The notes under the pieces were generated by a model. That model had not been told where the DNA came from and ran no database searches. It worked only from the letters and a program-made list of their open reading frames with translations. From the NCBI GenBank assembly GCA_018398575.1, contig JAGTXZ010000014.1, positions 1,612,001-1,676,000 of the forward strand: 64,000 bases of DNA, read 5' to 3'. Below are positions 1 to 11,251 of this stretch, one piece after another. The position numbers were made by a program, and so were the translations under genes. Numbering within the stretch: position 1 is the first letter of the stretch; each line of letters starts with the position of its first letter. The stretch comes from Ampelomyces quisqualis (Eukaryota > Ascomycota > Dothideomycetes > Pleosporales > Phaeosphaeriaceae).

Positions 1-1054
1 GAGGCGCGTGTCGGAGGACAACCAGAGACCTAGGCGCTGGAAGCAGTGGTCGCATGTCGCGAGGGATATGCGTGATTCGGAGACGCCGGACCAGCCGAAG
101 AGGGCGAGAGTGAAGGCTACCAAGTCGGTGGGTGATGAGGGCGGTGGGGCTGTAGAACTGAAGAGGGATGAGGCGCGCGGAAGAATGTCTTGTATCGAGG
201 GGTCGGGGTAGGTGATGTTCTCGAGGAGTGGTAGGTCTGCGGATATGAGTTGGAAGGACTGGTAGCGAGTGAGTAGACTTGCAGCACTCGTTGTTCGGCT
301 TGCGATGGGGATGTGGTAGATGTCCTCTACGCAAATCATTAGCAGTTTTTCATCGCAGGTCGCGACCTTACTTGAACTCACCCTGGCTTCCTCTCTTCCT
401 CCACAGACAATCCTCAGCGTGCCCTTTCTCTATCAGTTCAGCATACTTCTCCACCAACTTCTCATCAGCCTCGACTGCAAGATCTTCGCTCATGGGAATG
501 GCGTTTCCTGCCGCGTCTTTACGCTTCGGATACATCTTGACTGCTACTCGCTTCTCGCATCCTCCTCTACACGCGACAGTATTCCATGTGTCGCAGGTCC
601 AGCCCCGTCTTGCCCATTCGACCTCGTTGATAGCATCCGGCTTGGTGGTCCATTTCTTGACATCTGCAAACGTCTTGACTCTGCCGAGGAACTGCTCCTG
701 GCTGTACGGCTGAAAGTTTGGTTGTTTGCGAGGCGTGGAGGGGCTCGATGCTCCAGCTTTTCCGACTACTCGCACTGTGCCTGCTCGTTTGGGCGTCATG
801 AGTTGGTCTTTCAGCACCTGGATGCGTGCTTGGCTTGCCGATATGCTCCTATCCCGCTCTATGCTGGCGTTGGAGCTTCGCGGGCGCTTGTTGGGTGGTT
901 CAGGCGAGGTCTTGTGCGCCAGAGACGTGCTTGAGGTGTTTGATTCCCCGGGAGTGCTGGCGAGCGAGGTTGTGGATGTGCTGGCGGCGATGCTGTCGAT
1001 GAGCTTGTGGAACTTGCGCTTTGTGGTTGCGAGCGCGGGCTGTGTTTCCGTCAT
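1..1054 (-). CDS. rsm1: Rsm1/NIPA-like C3HC zinc-finger protein (partial, runs off left edge)
   Basis: Minus-strand gene with exon 1 at 1054-382 and exon 2 from 326 to the window edge; the 55-nt intron (327-381) starts GTGAGT and ends GTAG, and the frame continues across it. The middle of the protein carries the C3HC zinc-finger signature of the NIPA/Rsm1 family: a GWTC...C...C cluster (Cys154, Cys162, Cys166) and a later H-x3-C (His212, Cys216). Exon 2 begins the second, Rsm1-like Cys module (...LATCDHCFQRLGLW). Fungal Rsm1 is linked to nuclear mRNA export; that role is family knowledge. The start was taken at 1054 (MTETQ) because the 56 codons upstream lack conserved character and lie in the divergent promoter shared with the nucleotidase gene. 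The 3' end is outside the window. An N-terminal Ser/Thr-rich stretch precedes the finger. Confidence 0.85.
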
Positions 1055-1470
1055 GTCGACTGTGCGCACTGCACGCAGGCAATGCTGTGCTACAGCGGAG
1101 GGCAGGTGTTGCGGGAGCAGGAGCGGTGGGCCCGTGATTGTGCTCCTTTGTGCTGGACTTTGTTTACTTGTTTCGGGGTGGAAAGGACAAAGCAGGCACG
1201 GACAACAGACGGGCAATCGCAACGTGGCGCTTCAATTGTGGAGAGCTGATCCTCAAGGCACACACACGTGCAGGGCTGATGGCGGGCCGATGTCTGTGGT
1301 TGTTTGTGGTGCTGGCGCGCGTTGGACGTGACCAAACCCCCGACCGAGCTCCTTCCCGCTCCTCCCGCGGCGCTAAACAACATCAGGACTCAGCCCACCA
1401 TGTTACGTCAATCGACCACCCACTCCTGGTGCTCCCCCCACCAAACTCCCGCCCTGCTGCAGACTAGCTC
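1055..1470. promoter_or_regulatory. Divergent promoter region between rsm1 and hal2
   Basis: About 415 bp separate the two outward-facing start codons. The stretch near 1335-1470 is C-rich on the plus strand, as is common upstream of fungal starts. No convincing TATA box was seen; the boundaries are simply the two start codons. Confidence 0.4.
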
Positions 1471-2730
1471 ATGCCAGCCCCAATTGCGACATCGAGACGG
1501 TTTCTGCTAGCTCTGCTCATCCTGGCCATCTCCCTCTTCTTCCCGTCGCTCCTGTCGCGAGGTGCTTCCCGCCGCCTCACTCAGTTGACATCACACATTT
1601 TCCCCTCGCCCACAACCAACAGAGCAGCAAGCTCGCCACTGCCCACCCACCGGCCACGACACACAATGGGCTACGAACAGGAACTGGAGGTCGCCCTCCT
1701 GGCCGTCCAGCGCGCCTCCATCCTCACCAAGACGGTCTACTCGAGCCACTCGAAAGGCACCCTCTCCAAGAGCGACTCGTCGCCCGTGACAATCGGCGAC
1801 TTTGGCGCACAAGCATTGATAATCGCCTCGATAAAGCATGCCTTCCCCGAGGATGACGTCGTTGGCGAAGAAGATGCAGACGATCTGCGCAAGAACGAGC
1901 AGGAGCGCAACCTCGTCTGGGACCTCGTGCAGGCTGCAAAGCTTGACGACAGTGCTGCCGAGGACAGGATTGGGGGGCCTATCAAGAGCGTAGACGACAT
2001 GCTCACTGCGCTCGACAACGGACGGAGCAACGGAGGCAGACAGGGCAGAATCTGGGCCCTTGATCCCATTGACGGCACCAAGGGCTTCCTCAGGGGGGGA
2101 CAGTACGCCGTTTGCCTGGCACTCATGGTCGATGGCGTACCTACAGTCGGTGTCATTGGCTGCCCAAACCTGCCCATCGACGACAAGGCACCACTTGACA
2201 GCTCAATTGGCGCGGACGCAGACGACAAGGAGGGCAAAGGTGTGCTGTTCGGCGCGGTGAGGGGCCAGGGCGCGACCAGTCAACCACTAAGCAAGGGTGC
2301 GCTGCAGCAATCGCGGAAAATCTCCATGAAGGCAGTCCCAGATGTCAGCCAGGCAACTTTTTGCGAGTCTGTTGAGGCTGGTCACTCCTCACACGGCGAC
2401 AACGCTGCCATTGCCTCGAAGCTCGGCATCACCAAGTCCTCTGTACGCATGGACTCGCAAGCCAAGTACGCCTCCATCGCGCGCGGCGCAGGCGACATCT
2501 ACCTCAGACTGCCAGTCAGCAAGTCGTATGAAGAGAAGATTTGGGACCACGCTGCCGGAGTAGTTCTCGTCCAAGAGGCTGGAGGTGAAGTCACAGATGC
2601 ATGGGGCAAGCCGCTGGATTTCGGCATTGGCAGGACATTAAAGGACAACAAGGGTGTAGTTGCCGCACCCAAGGACGTCTTCAAACAGGTAATCAATGTT
2701 GTCAAGGAAGTCCTCAGTGCCAAAGAGTAA
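1471..2730 (+). CDS. hal2: 3'(2'),5'-bisphosphate nucleotidase (Hal2/Met22 type)
   Basis: Single-exon gene of 419 codons. It hydrolyses 3'-phosphoadenosine 5'-phosphate (PAP) to AMP, a step of sulfate assimilation that is the lithium/sodium-sensitive target in yeast (family knowledge). The inositol-phosphatase-fold metal motifs are present: GEE at residues 132-134, DPIDGTKGF at 198-206, and a late WDHAAG motif. Residues 66-419 alone match the usual length of about 355 aa. The first 65 residues form an unusual extension with a hydrophobic run (residues 11-28) followed by Arg-rich sequence, which could be a membrane anchor or targeting signal. The upstream ATG (1471) has a weak context, with C at -3. 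The internal ATG (1666) has A at -3 and G at +4, so translation may begin at either. The longer form is listed because the frame is open and the extension looks like a targeting peptide. Confidence 0.92.
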   Translation: MPAPIATSRRFLLALLILAISLFFPSLLSRGASRRLTQLTSHIFPSPTTNRAASSPLPTHRPRHTMGYEQELEVALLAVQRASILTKTVYSSHSKGTLSKSDSSPVTIGDFGAQALIIASIKHAFPEDDVVGEEDADDLRKNEQERNLVWDLVQAAKLDDSAAEDRIGGPIKSVDDMLTALDNGRSNGGRQGRIWALDPIDGTKGFLRGGQYAVCLALMVDGVPTVGVIGCPNLPIDDKAPLDSSIGADADDKEGKGVLFGAVRGQGATSQPLSKGALQQSRKISMKAVPDVSQATFCESVEAGHSSHGDNAAIASKLGITKSSVRMDSQAKYASIARGAGDIYLRLPVSKSYEEKIWDHAAGVVLVQEAGGEVTDAWGKPLDFGIGRTLKDNKGVVAAPKDVFKQVINVVKEVLSAKE

Positions 2731-3226
2731 CATTCGTCTTCTATGAAATATATTCATCTCACCCATCTTCTGAACCTACCATTTTGTGTCCTGATCCCTG
2801 GCAATTTACAAATCATGTATCGAATTGCTACTCCCATCTCCCCCACCAATCAGTGGTAGTCTCTGACGAATCAAACAAACCCCGCATGCGCACACACACA
2901 TCATCAACTGGCCTCAAGCAAAGACCAACTCCAACCCTTTCGGGAGGAGTCCAAGTCTCAAGCCAAGGAAGCTAAACATCCATGGAGCAGACAGAGTCGT
3001 CTTATGCCAGGAGCTGCGTCGTTGGGGGAAAACCAGCCAACCGAACAGATTTGTGCACCACCAGCATTCGATGAGTAAGAAAAGAGGCAGCTACCCCCAA
3101 TCAGGGAGTGTTTTTGCTCATCGTCATCTCGCTATAACAATGCACCGTATCCAAAACGCCTTTGAACGCCCTTCCATCCACAACTCGTTGACATGTCAAG
3201 CGATTTTGATCATCTTAGTGCGACAT
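2731..3226. other. Convergent intergenic region, no gene seen
   Basis: This is 3' flanking DNA between the convergent hal2 and spindle-pole genes. It probably holds both 3' UTRs. The reading frames here are short and have no recognisable product. Confidence 0.5.
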
Positions 3227-6200
3227 TTAGTGCACACCAGTCTTCCAGCCCTGCAGGGCGCCAAAGCTTGCATCACCCTCCATTTCCTCGTCGCCAAATC
3301 CTTCCCAGGGTAGTTCTTCCGTCTCGCCGTCCATGTTCACACTAACGCCGCGACCCGTCTCCACGCTGTCATCCTCGTCGACGAAGCTGCGAATAGTCAC
3401 CTTTTTCGTTTTCCTTTCAGGTTCGCTTTGTGTCTTGTCTTCTTCAGCACGAATTTTCTCGGTAATGTTCTCGACATCCAGCTCCGTGAGGTCGTCGGTT
3501 TGTTGACCCTCGAGTACGTCGTAGAGATTGTAAATCTGCGTGTCCTTGATTTCTAGACGGCGTAGGATGTCTTGAATCGAAGCGTTGATCTCACGACGTT
3601 TACGGTTGCCGAGGCTGACGTCGTGCGATTCGAGCATGGCGCGCATGACGGCAAGCTCCATGTGCAAATGTGCACGCTCATCTTTGAGTTCTTTGACAAC
3701 AAGAGCGAGGGCTTCTTTGGGTGAGCGAGCTGGACGTAGGGTGGCATCGACATCGTTGGGCATGCGTGAGGACACAGGAACGAGCTTGGGCACACGGAAG
3801 TCCTCAGTGGCAGCAGTAAGACCTTCACGACGGCAGACTGTGCAGTTGGCATTATCGTGGTCCTTGCTGGTCGCATTGTGTGAGAGCCTGATGGTGGTGG
3901 TGGTCTGCTTGCGGTTTTCGAGCTTGATATCAGGGACGATGAAGGCGGAAGTCATTTCTGTCGGAGCGCTGCGTCGGCGACGGCTGGTGTTGCTCAACAT
4001 GGAAGCATCGATAGCAGACTGCTTCGTTTGGGTGGCCTCTGTATCGGCATCAAAATTCGACATGTTTCCTGTGATATCCTCCTCGAACTGGGTGATATTG
4101 GTGCGCTGGGTGACGTCCTTGAGGGACGACTTGCGCGGCAGTGATGGTCGGCGTTCACTCCGTGCGGATGCGACAGATCGGACCGTGTCCTCGCGAGTCT
4201 GGCGCTGGGATAGAATAGTCTCATCGCGTTCGATCGGATCAACAGTGGACGCAGCCCTTTGGCGTGCGGCAGCTCGCTCTTCCTCCAACGCACGTCGAAG
4301 CTGGGCAATCTGAGCACTGTCAATATAGCTCAGCTCTGTCAAGTCCAGATCGGCAGGAGGCTGAATCGGAGCAGATGACTTGGGTTGCGCGACGCTGCGC
4401 GACGTGTATGGTGTTGGGCGAGGTGCAAGTGAGAGATCCGTAGTTGACTCGACATCACTCTCGATGAGTGTGCTCTTAACGGCTCGGATAGGTGCCGAGA
4501 AGCTGCGGTGTTCGTCGGCTCGGTGTGAGGTACGGGTTGAAAATCTCGAGACACCAGTGTATGACTTGCGCGGGCTCTCTTCGACTTGGCTCGAATGCTG
4601 AGATGCATTAGCCGTCCTACTGTTCTGCACTTCTTGTTGAACACGGTTCCTGATGCGAGTGCGGGTGTCTTCCCGGCGATAGCTGGGCCTGTGTAGGAAG
4701 GTGTCCTCGGCGGCCCGTTCTTTGCCCTTTGATACAGCAGTTGGCACACTGAACTGCTGGTTGTTCGCTTCGCGCATGGCCAGGACCTCACGTGTCATGT
4801 CCAGAGTGGTACGAGCTGCTTCCTCACGCTGTCTAATTTTGCGCTTCATTGCCAGCTCTTTCTGTGCCCACTGTGCGTTCTCATCATTGTGTTGCGCAGC
4901 GAGTTCTGCAAGTTCTTGCCGCAGATTCTCGTTTTCTAGACGCATAGCCTCATTCGTCTGCTCTTGAGTCATATCCTGGAACTGTCGAATCGTCTCGTCC
5001 CGTCGGTCGACCTGAGATCGAAGTGCTGATTCCTGGCGGGTCCAGCGATTAACATCCTCGTCGCGCTTTGCTTTCAGCCTGGCGAGCTGCGTCTTGAGCG
5101 ACTCGTGATCGTTCTTCAGACGGTCGAAGTCAGCTCGCTCCTGACGCGCCTTGCGCAACTCCACCTCTTTGCGGGCTAGCTGTTGGGTGTGGTCATCATG
5201 CTGTGCGCGTACGCGTGCCAATTCGGCATGCAGAGTCGCGTTCTCCTTCTCTGTTGCATTCGCATTCTGGTCGAATTGGCGGCGGAGCTTTGTAGTCTCT
5301 TCACGGTGCTGTGAATGGTCCTGCTCCATCTGGTCGCGAAGTGCCTCATTCTCAGCCCGCAGCGCGTCCACCTCTTCGCGAAGAGCCTCGTTTTCGCCGC
5401 TTAGCGCCATCTTCTCGTTCTTCAGTTCTTCGCACGTTTGGAAAGCTACACCAAGCTGGCCAGTCATGTTGTCTCGCTCCGTGTTGAGTCGCTTCTTCTC
5501 TATCTCCAGGACTGCGGTCTTTCGCTCCGCTCTGTCGAGTTTCGTACGAAGTGTCTGTACAGTCGCGTCGAGGCCTATTTGTGTTATTGGATGCATACGA
5601 TCATCTACGCGATGCACTTACGAGTCTTCTCAACCTTCCAGCTGTTCTTGCCGGAATCCGAGTCTTGCGCGCTGTCGCTGCGTCGGATCTTGTCCTGAGC
5701 TTGTGTTGTAGCTCGGAGCTCAATCAACTCCATCTCTTGCTCTTCGATCCTCTTCTCCGCCTCTGCGCGTTCACGCTCCATATCCGCGACCTTGTCCTGC
5801 AGCATCTGGAGCGCTGAGAAGATGGCCTTCTCTTCGTCCGGAATCGGGATCCCTTCGATCGGGATGTGGTTGGGGCGGCGGCCACCATTGGGAGGTGCAG
5901 AAAATCGGGAACGCGCAGGGGCAGTCTTGGAGAAAACTGGTGTGCCATCTTCGAAGACGCCAGAGACCAGCTCGGTGAGGTTGGGAAGATCTGGGAGAAT
6001 GAATGACTGCGCAGTCGCGTTCTGAGCTGCGGCGGGTCGCGATCGCGCAGTGCCATTGTTGCGCGTCGATGGTTCTGCCACGCCGTCAATCTGTTGCGAG
6101 GCGTGTCTGCTTCTGTTGCCCCATCGAGTGTTCTTGGCCGAGTCCATGGTCAGTGTAGGGGGTCGATGATCCATGAACGAAGACTCGTCCTCGGAAAGTT

Positions 6201-6852
6201 TGGCGTGCAGCTGTGCGAGCGAATTACGCTTCTGGTCCTGGGTCGCGGCGACTGCTGGTGAGTTTCGTTTGCTCGCTGGACGCGGTGATGCGGTGTCTAT
6301 ATCATTGCGCGAGGCGCGTCGGATCTGAGCATCGCGTCGAAGACTACCAGTCTCTGCGGCGTAAGACTTACGCGCGCGGTTGCTGGGCGGCGTGATGTCG
6401 TAGAGGCTGTTGAAGTGGGAGCTCATCTTGCTCGGTGTGTTGCGATTGCTGCGGTTGAGCCCACGCGCTTGCTCGACAGACATGGCTTCCTCTTCCTCAG
6501 ACAAGCTGTGGTCGAAGTCGCCAAACTCCTTGGCGACCATCGACGTGTCTGGGAGTGGCTGCTCGGAGCGCAGCATGTGCCACGCGTTGATCTTCTTCGC
6601 GGTAGAGCGAATGCGCGGGTACTGTGGAAGCGTGTTTGTCTCATCAGCGATGTTGTGCTGTGTGGACATGAGCACATCGGGGTCGTTGAAGAAGTTGGAC
6701 GTCTCCGTGCCAAAGCCCGAATGCTTGGTCGGATTGGAATCACTCGGCGGTGGTGAGGGTGAGGGGATGTCCCGCGGGCTATGGCTCAAACTACGTGAGA
6801 GTTCGCGGAGAGTGCGTGCTTTCCCAGCGCTGTTGGGGGGGGAGGATTGCAT
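3227..6852 (-). CDS. Ppc89/Cep57-like spindle pole body coiled-coil protein
   Basis: Two exons (6852-5622 and 5574-3227) separated by a 47-nt GTAAGT...TAG intron give 1192 aa. The first 350 residues are Ser/Pro/Arg-rich and disordered. A long heptad-rich coiled coil runs from about residue 360 to 700, full of Glu/Arg/Leu. Near the C-terminus a CTVCRREG cysteine pair is followed by a helical segment starting LALVVKELKDERAHL at about residue 1033, which resembles the Cep57/Ppc89 microtubule-binding module. In fission yeast Ppc89 is a spindle pole body scaffold, so a role in the microtubule-organising centre is inferred from this similarity. The start at 6852 (MQSSPPNS) was chosen over the open frame upstream (from 7089), which looks like non-coding leader. 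The C-terminal 60 residues are acidic. Confidence 0.75.
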
Positions 6853-7342
6853 TTGCAGGTCGTGGCGCGTCCTATGTACGCGTATAGGTAATGCACAAAG
6901 AAAAGATGTTCCGTAGGTCTGCTGATGCAAGATCGAATCAGCCAGCCAACTCAGCCTGTAAAAAATCGGGTGGGATGGCGCGTCCGTCGAAAGTGCGATG
7001 CTGCTGGGTTGATGCTCAGGCGGGCGTTGTTGTTCGATAAACAAAACACACGGAAGGCGCGCCGACGCTAGTGACGGCGCTAGAGCCAACCCGACATCTA
7101 GCCCCGCTTCATTCTATGAACTTTATGAAGACCTGTACGGAGTAAATATTCGGATCTGAACTGACCAGAGATTAAGAGACTGTAAGTTCAATGTCGAAGT
7201 ACCACGTATCACAATCCATTAATATTCGACACACAGACAGCCATTGGAGACCTTAATTACTGATTAGATTCAGATAGACTAGCAGAACAAAGAGGTATCA
7301 CAATTCCAAAGCGCCTCCCCCAAGACAGTACTTTTCCCTTGG
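6853..7342. other. Intergenic region with one TACGGAGTA site
   Basis: Upstream DNA of the spindle-pole gene and 3' flank of the kinase gene. It contains TACGGAGTA at 7136-7144, a 9-mer that recurs in other intergenic regions of the window. No gene is supported. Confidence 0.45.
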
Positions 7343-9510
7343 CTAGTACCCATCCCATACCACAGCCCGTTTAGTGCACAACGCGTCCCGCCTAAGCAAA
7401 AGACTAACAAGAGCAATGTGCACTGCGAGTAGCATGGCACTTGCAAGCAGACTATCCAGACGCACATGCCGTCCTCTCGCATTGATCCCCATTCCCAGAA
7501 AGAAAAACTCAAAAGATGCAAATGCCAATAAAGGGTAGCCTACTCGAGGATCCGCAGCGAATGGCTGGCATGGGGAAAGGAGACTGTATGCCTTGATGCA
7601 GAAAAAAAGGACTCTTGTGGTTCCCACGAAAAGCGGGTTCCGTAGGGTCTGACGGAGACGAGACGCCGCGTTTCGTGGAGGCGGTGGAGGTAGCATCAGC
7701 CTTTGAGGTGATGGTGTTCTAACTGTGGGCGGTGGAGGGAACCCCAGCTTCTTGTGCCTAAGCATGACAGCGCCGTCTTCAGATGAGTTTCGCCTCAATG
7801 GTTGTGGCTGTGGAGGGCTGGGTGATCGATCCATAACAGAAGCGCTTAGATTCGAGCGACCTGGTCGAGTGTAGTGCATAGACGGGCGCTTCCTGTGGGA
7901 CTCGGGCGATGGACTCGGCGTATCCGCCCGGCTGATGCGGGGACTGAAGTCGTCCAATTCCGAGGGGCCACCATAGGCATTGAATTCGTCAAAGAGTAAA
8001 GGCGACTTCAACACCTGCAATATCTCCTCGGTTCCTGGGCGCTCCTCTGGGCGTAGAGCGAGAAGGCGCTTGAGTGATCGGTACAACTTTTCTGGTAGGT
8101 CCGACCGCGTGGGCTGCTCATCGTCAATGCCGGCCCACGTAGAGATTTCGGCTCGCAATTGCTCGAGATCCTCGTTGTCCTCATCAATCCCATCCGCGTT
8201 ATGGTAAGGCAGCCGCGCAAAACACATGAAATACACGATCATGCCCAAGGAAAAGACATCCGACTTGGTCGTGAAGTTACCAAATGCGCCGCCCGGTCGC
8301 TCTTTGCGAAGAACCTCAGGCGCGCAATACGAGATGGTTCCGGTGGCACCAGTCGAGTTCCGAGCTACGTTTGCCGACTGTACCTCTCCAAAGTCGCTGA
8401 CCAGAACCCTGATTCTGTGCCCCGTGCTATGAAGCAGACAATTGCTAGGCTTCAGATCCCGATGGATATAGCCATTGGCATGAAGGTGATTAAGGCCGGA
8501 TGTGATGTCCTTGAAGAAGGAGATGATGTCTTCAAAGGCCATGTGTCGTGGTCTGTGAATGTCCTCCGGATCCTCTAGTTGCCCCTTCGATCTCCTTCGC
8601 AGTCGTTCTTTCATTTGCTCTTTTGTGATTGTAGTTCTCGCTGAGTCGAGTATGTAGCCATGGAGATCTCCACCGTTACAGTACTGTTGTAAGATGAAGG
8701 CGCATGGTACGCTTGGTCCGAAATTGGAGATCTGAAAGTCTTCCAGCCATACGTGACGGTATGAGACAAGATTCTCGTGCGATAGATTCTGTAGAAGCTG
8801 CACTTCGATGAGGACTTTCTCCAGCCACTCGTGATCGTCGCCTACGGGAACGCGCTTGCATGCGAACTTGCCCAGCTGGACGCCATCGAGAACATGCTGT
8901 ACGAGGAGTACAACGCCCTTGCCTCCTCTTCCAAGCTCCCTTTCCTCGACAAAGAACGTCCTGAAATAATCAGGACTAAAAGCTTTCGCTGATATGTTCC
9001 TTGGAGGTACGGATGTGCTGCCCATGAACTCCGCACCCTCGGGCGCGTGAAAGGCACATTGGCCATCTCGTATTGGTGCAGGTGCTAGCTGCTTGTGAGG
9101 TGACGATGGCCGTGATACTTCTGCAGAGCCCGGCTGACTCCTCCGCAGCATTTGAAAGTAGGCAGGGTTGACAAAGCCACTCTCCGCATCTGGTATGCCT
9201 GGTGTGCGCGGCGGGTGCTCATGGTCGCTGTCACCCTCGCGCGGTGAAGGTTCGCGGTATGGTCTGCGACAGTATGGGCATGAGGTATCTCCTACAGCGC
9301 TGGACCTTGAAGCATCGCGGAGGGAGAGTTGGCGGGAGCGCTGGTCGTAGACAACTACCGAGGAACCATGGCGCCTGCGGTAACGTGTTAATGGAGACTA
9401 CATAACCAAAAGATAAGAATTATCGTGGGAACATACAAAACAATCTCTCGCGACTCCGCTGGTGCATACGGTATTAGTGACATGCTGCGTTGGTGTTCGC
9501 GGTCGTCCAT
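7343..9510 (-). CDS. iks1: Iks1-type serine/threonine protein kinase
   Basis: Exon 1 (9510-9437, 24 codons plus two bases) joins exon 2 (9374-7343) across a 62-nt GTATGT...GCAG intron, giving 701 aa. The N-terminus carries the Iks1 hallmarks: a VVVYD segment, a CPYCRRP zinc-knuckle-like pair and a GFVNPAYF motif. The kinase domain has the glycine loop GRGGKGVV (residues 173-180), the VAIK-type lysine in FACKRV (about 198), HRDLKPSN (329-336), DFG (352-354) and APE (376-378), so it should be active. The insert between the kinase N-lobe and HRD is long and basic. The C-terminal 120 residues contain Pro-rich stretches and two or three hydrophobic segments, suggesting membrane attachment. In yeast Iks1 is a poorly characterised kinase linked to environmental stress; specific substrates are unknown to me. 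Confidence 0.92.
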
Positions 9511-10151
9511 CGCAACGGGTCCTGTGCCTCAACAGCGCATTGTTTTGATCCACCAAAGAAGCTTTGTAGGCAGCGCAAGCTTGTTGGAAAGTGAGGTGAG
9601 CTCACAAGCTGATGCGACTGTACTCCAGCCAAGCAATGCGATCAACACGTGGGGATGACGGTGTGCGCTGTGCGGCGATTTGCGGGGAAGTCGCGGGTCT
9701 GTTCTACGGATCTTGCGAATGTGCGGTCAGTCTATGGCCCAGACTATGCCGTAAGATGCGCTATGCAGTGTGGTATTGTTTCGAATGTGCATTGCTGTCA
9801 TACGTTGATAGTGCTGATTGTTGTCATGCCATGGTTGCTGTGGTGGAAGGGATGTGGTGGGGCAAGGCTCACGGTATGGCAAGGGCCCTACGGAGTACAC
9901 GACCCATATTGCAAGCACCATGATTTATACAATGACGCGTCATTGGTCGTATAGATATCTGAGGACTGCTTACTCGTTCAATGCCACCTCCACCTCCCTT
10001 GCAGTGGACTGTACCATGGTTGTTGTTTCAGCTCGTAGCCATTCTATTCTTTTTCTGAGTACTCCGTATCTGGCTGGAGCTAGCCGCCCAGTTGCAGGGA
10101 ACCAAACTCCGGAACAGATGGAAGCATCCAAGCTACCGCAAGCCCAGTGAC
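9511..10151. other. Intergenic region between iks1 and the epimerase
   Basis: About 640 bp with no supported gene. It contains TACGGAGTA at 9889-9897 and the reverse complement TACTCCGTA at 10060-10068. Several overlapping frames of 60-110 codons exist on both strands but have no recognisable composition or motif. Confidence 0.45.
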
Positions 10152-11251
10152 TCATAGCAGACTCTTGACCAGCTGACCACCCTCCCAGACCTCGCCCTTC
10201 TCCAGTTTCTGCCAGCCGTCGACAGCTCCAATCTCAATGCAGACCATGGTCTTGTAGCCGTCATCTGGCGAGAAGTCGCCCATGGCCTTTGCCTTTTCGA
10301 TCCATGGATTCCAGGTCACGGTGTCCTTGACGTTGTCGCGAATGACGTCGAAGCGGGGCTTGCCGTCTTCGAGGATCGAGGTTGTGTCTTGTGGAATGGC
10401 CTTGTAGACGCGGTCGACTTCGCCGGTGAACTTGAGGGAGTTGTCCTTTTGTTGGTGGGTAGTCGCGTCGAGGACTTTGTCGACGTACTCGGTGCCGGAC
10501 AGGCCGGTGACGGTGACCTTGGAGATGTCCTGCCGAGAGATCAACCATGTGCGGAGACGTGCTAGTCAAAGGAGCTTACCTGGATCTTCCAGTAGCTGTG
10601 CAGCAGGAACTGGAACTCGAAGCTCTCTTCGCCCTCGTTGCGGACCGTCATGACGGTCTGCAAGGTGCCCTTACTCAGGGTCACGCTGTAGACGAGGCCA
10701 AAGTCCAGCGGCCATGCCTTGCGCGCATCCTCGCTCAGTCCCGACTTGTCAAGGCCAAAGTCGAGCTTGACCGAGTTTGTTTCTGAAGCATCCTCGGTGT
10801 CGGACTTGCCGAGGAAGTCCCAGCGTGATGCACGAGCGAAACCGTGCTGGGGCAGAGAAGACGTGGCATGGCCCGACTTTGGCGGGGGGCCGAAGACCTG
10901 GAGGGGCAGCTGTCAGTTGCCGTGTCGTCGGAAAGCATGGCCAAACACGTGTTTGGCGAAGTGCATCTCGAGAGCCGCACGTACCGGGAAGACGACGGGG
11001 ATGCCACCGCGCACAGCCTTGCTGCCAGTCAGGTCGGCCTTGTCGCTCAGCCACAGGTTCTCCGTCTGGCCGCCATTGCTCTTCCAGCTGGTCACGGTAG
11101 CTCCAAACAGCAACACCTCGACGCTCTCGCCCGAGGACAGTGTCGCGACCACCTTCTGGCTTCCTCCTTGCCCGACAATGTCGACCTGAGCCCCCGGCGC
11201 AGATGCCTTTGGTGCGCTCAGAGCACTGGGGCGGTTTGCGCGGTCAACCAT
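10152..11251 (-). CDS. Glucose-6-phosphate 1-epimerase (aldose-1-epimerase family)
   Basis: Three exons (11251-10985, 10897-10580, 10529-10152) with introns of 87 and 50 nt, all phase 0, give 320 aa. This matches the size of the yeast hexose-6-phosphate mutarotase YMR099C. Family signatures are visible: an early FGATVTSWK strand, RGGIPVVFP joined across intron 1 to VFGPP, the catalytic-His segment LPQHGFARASRWDF, LLHSYWKI, and a C-terminal WNPW...DGYKTMVCIE segment that should hold the catalytic Glu. It interconverts alpha and beta anomers of glucose 6-phosphate in the cytosol; no signal peptide is seen. Its 5' leader begins with a tandem repeat ten bases upstream of the ATG. Confidence 0.93.

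Noticed and set aside
8..211. 67-codon plus-strand frame at the left edge
   Set aside because: It opens at GTG and lies antisense to the rsm1 second exon, whose frame is supported by splicing and family sequence.
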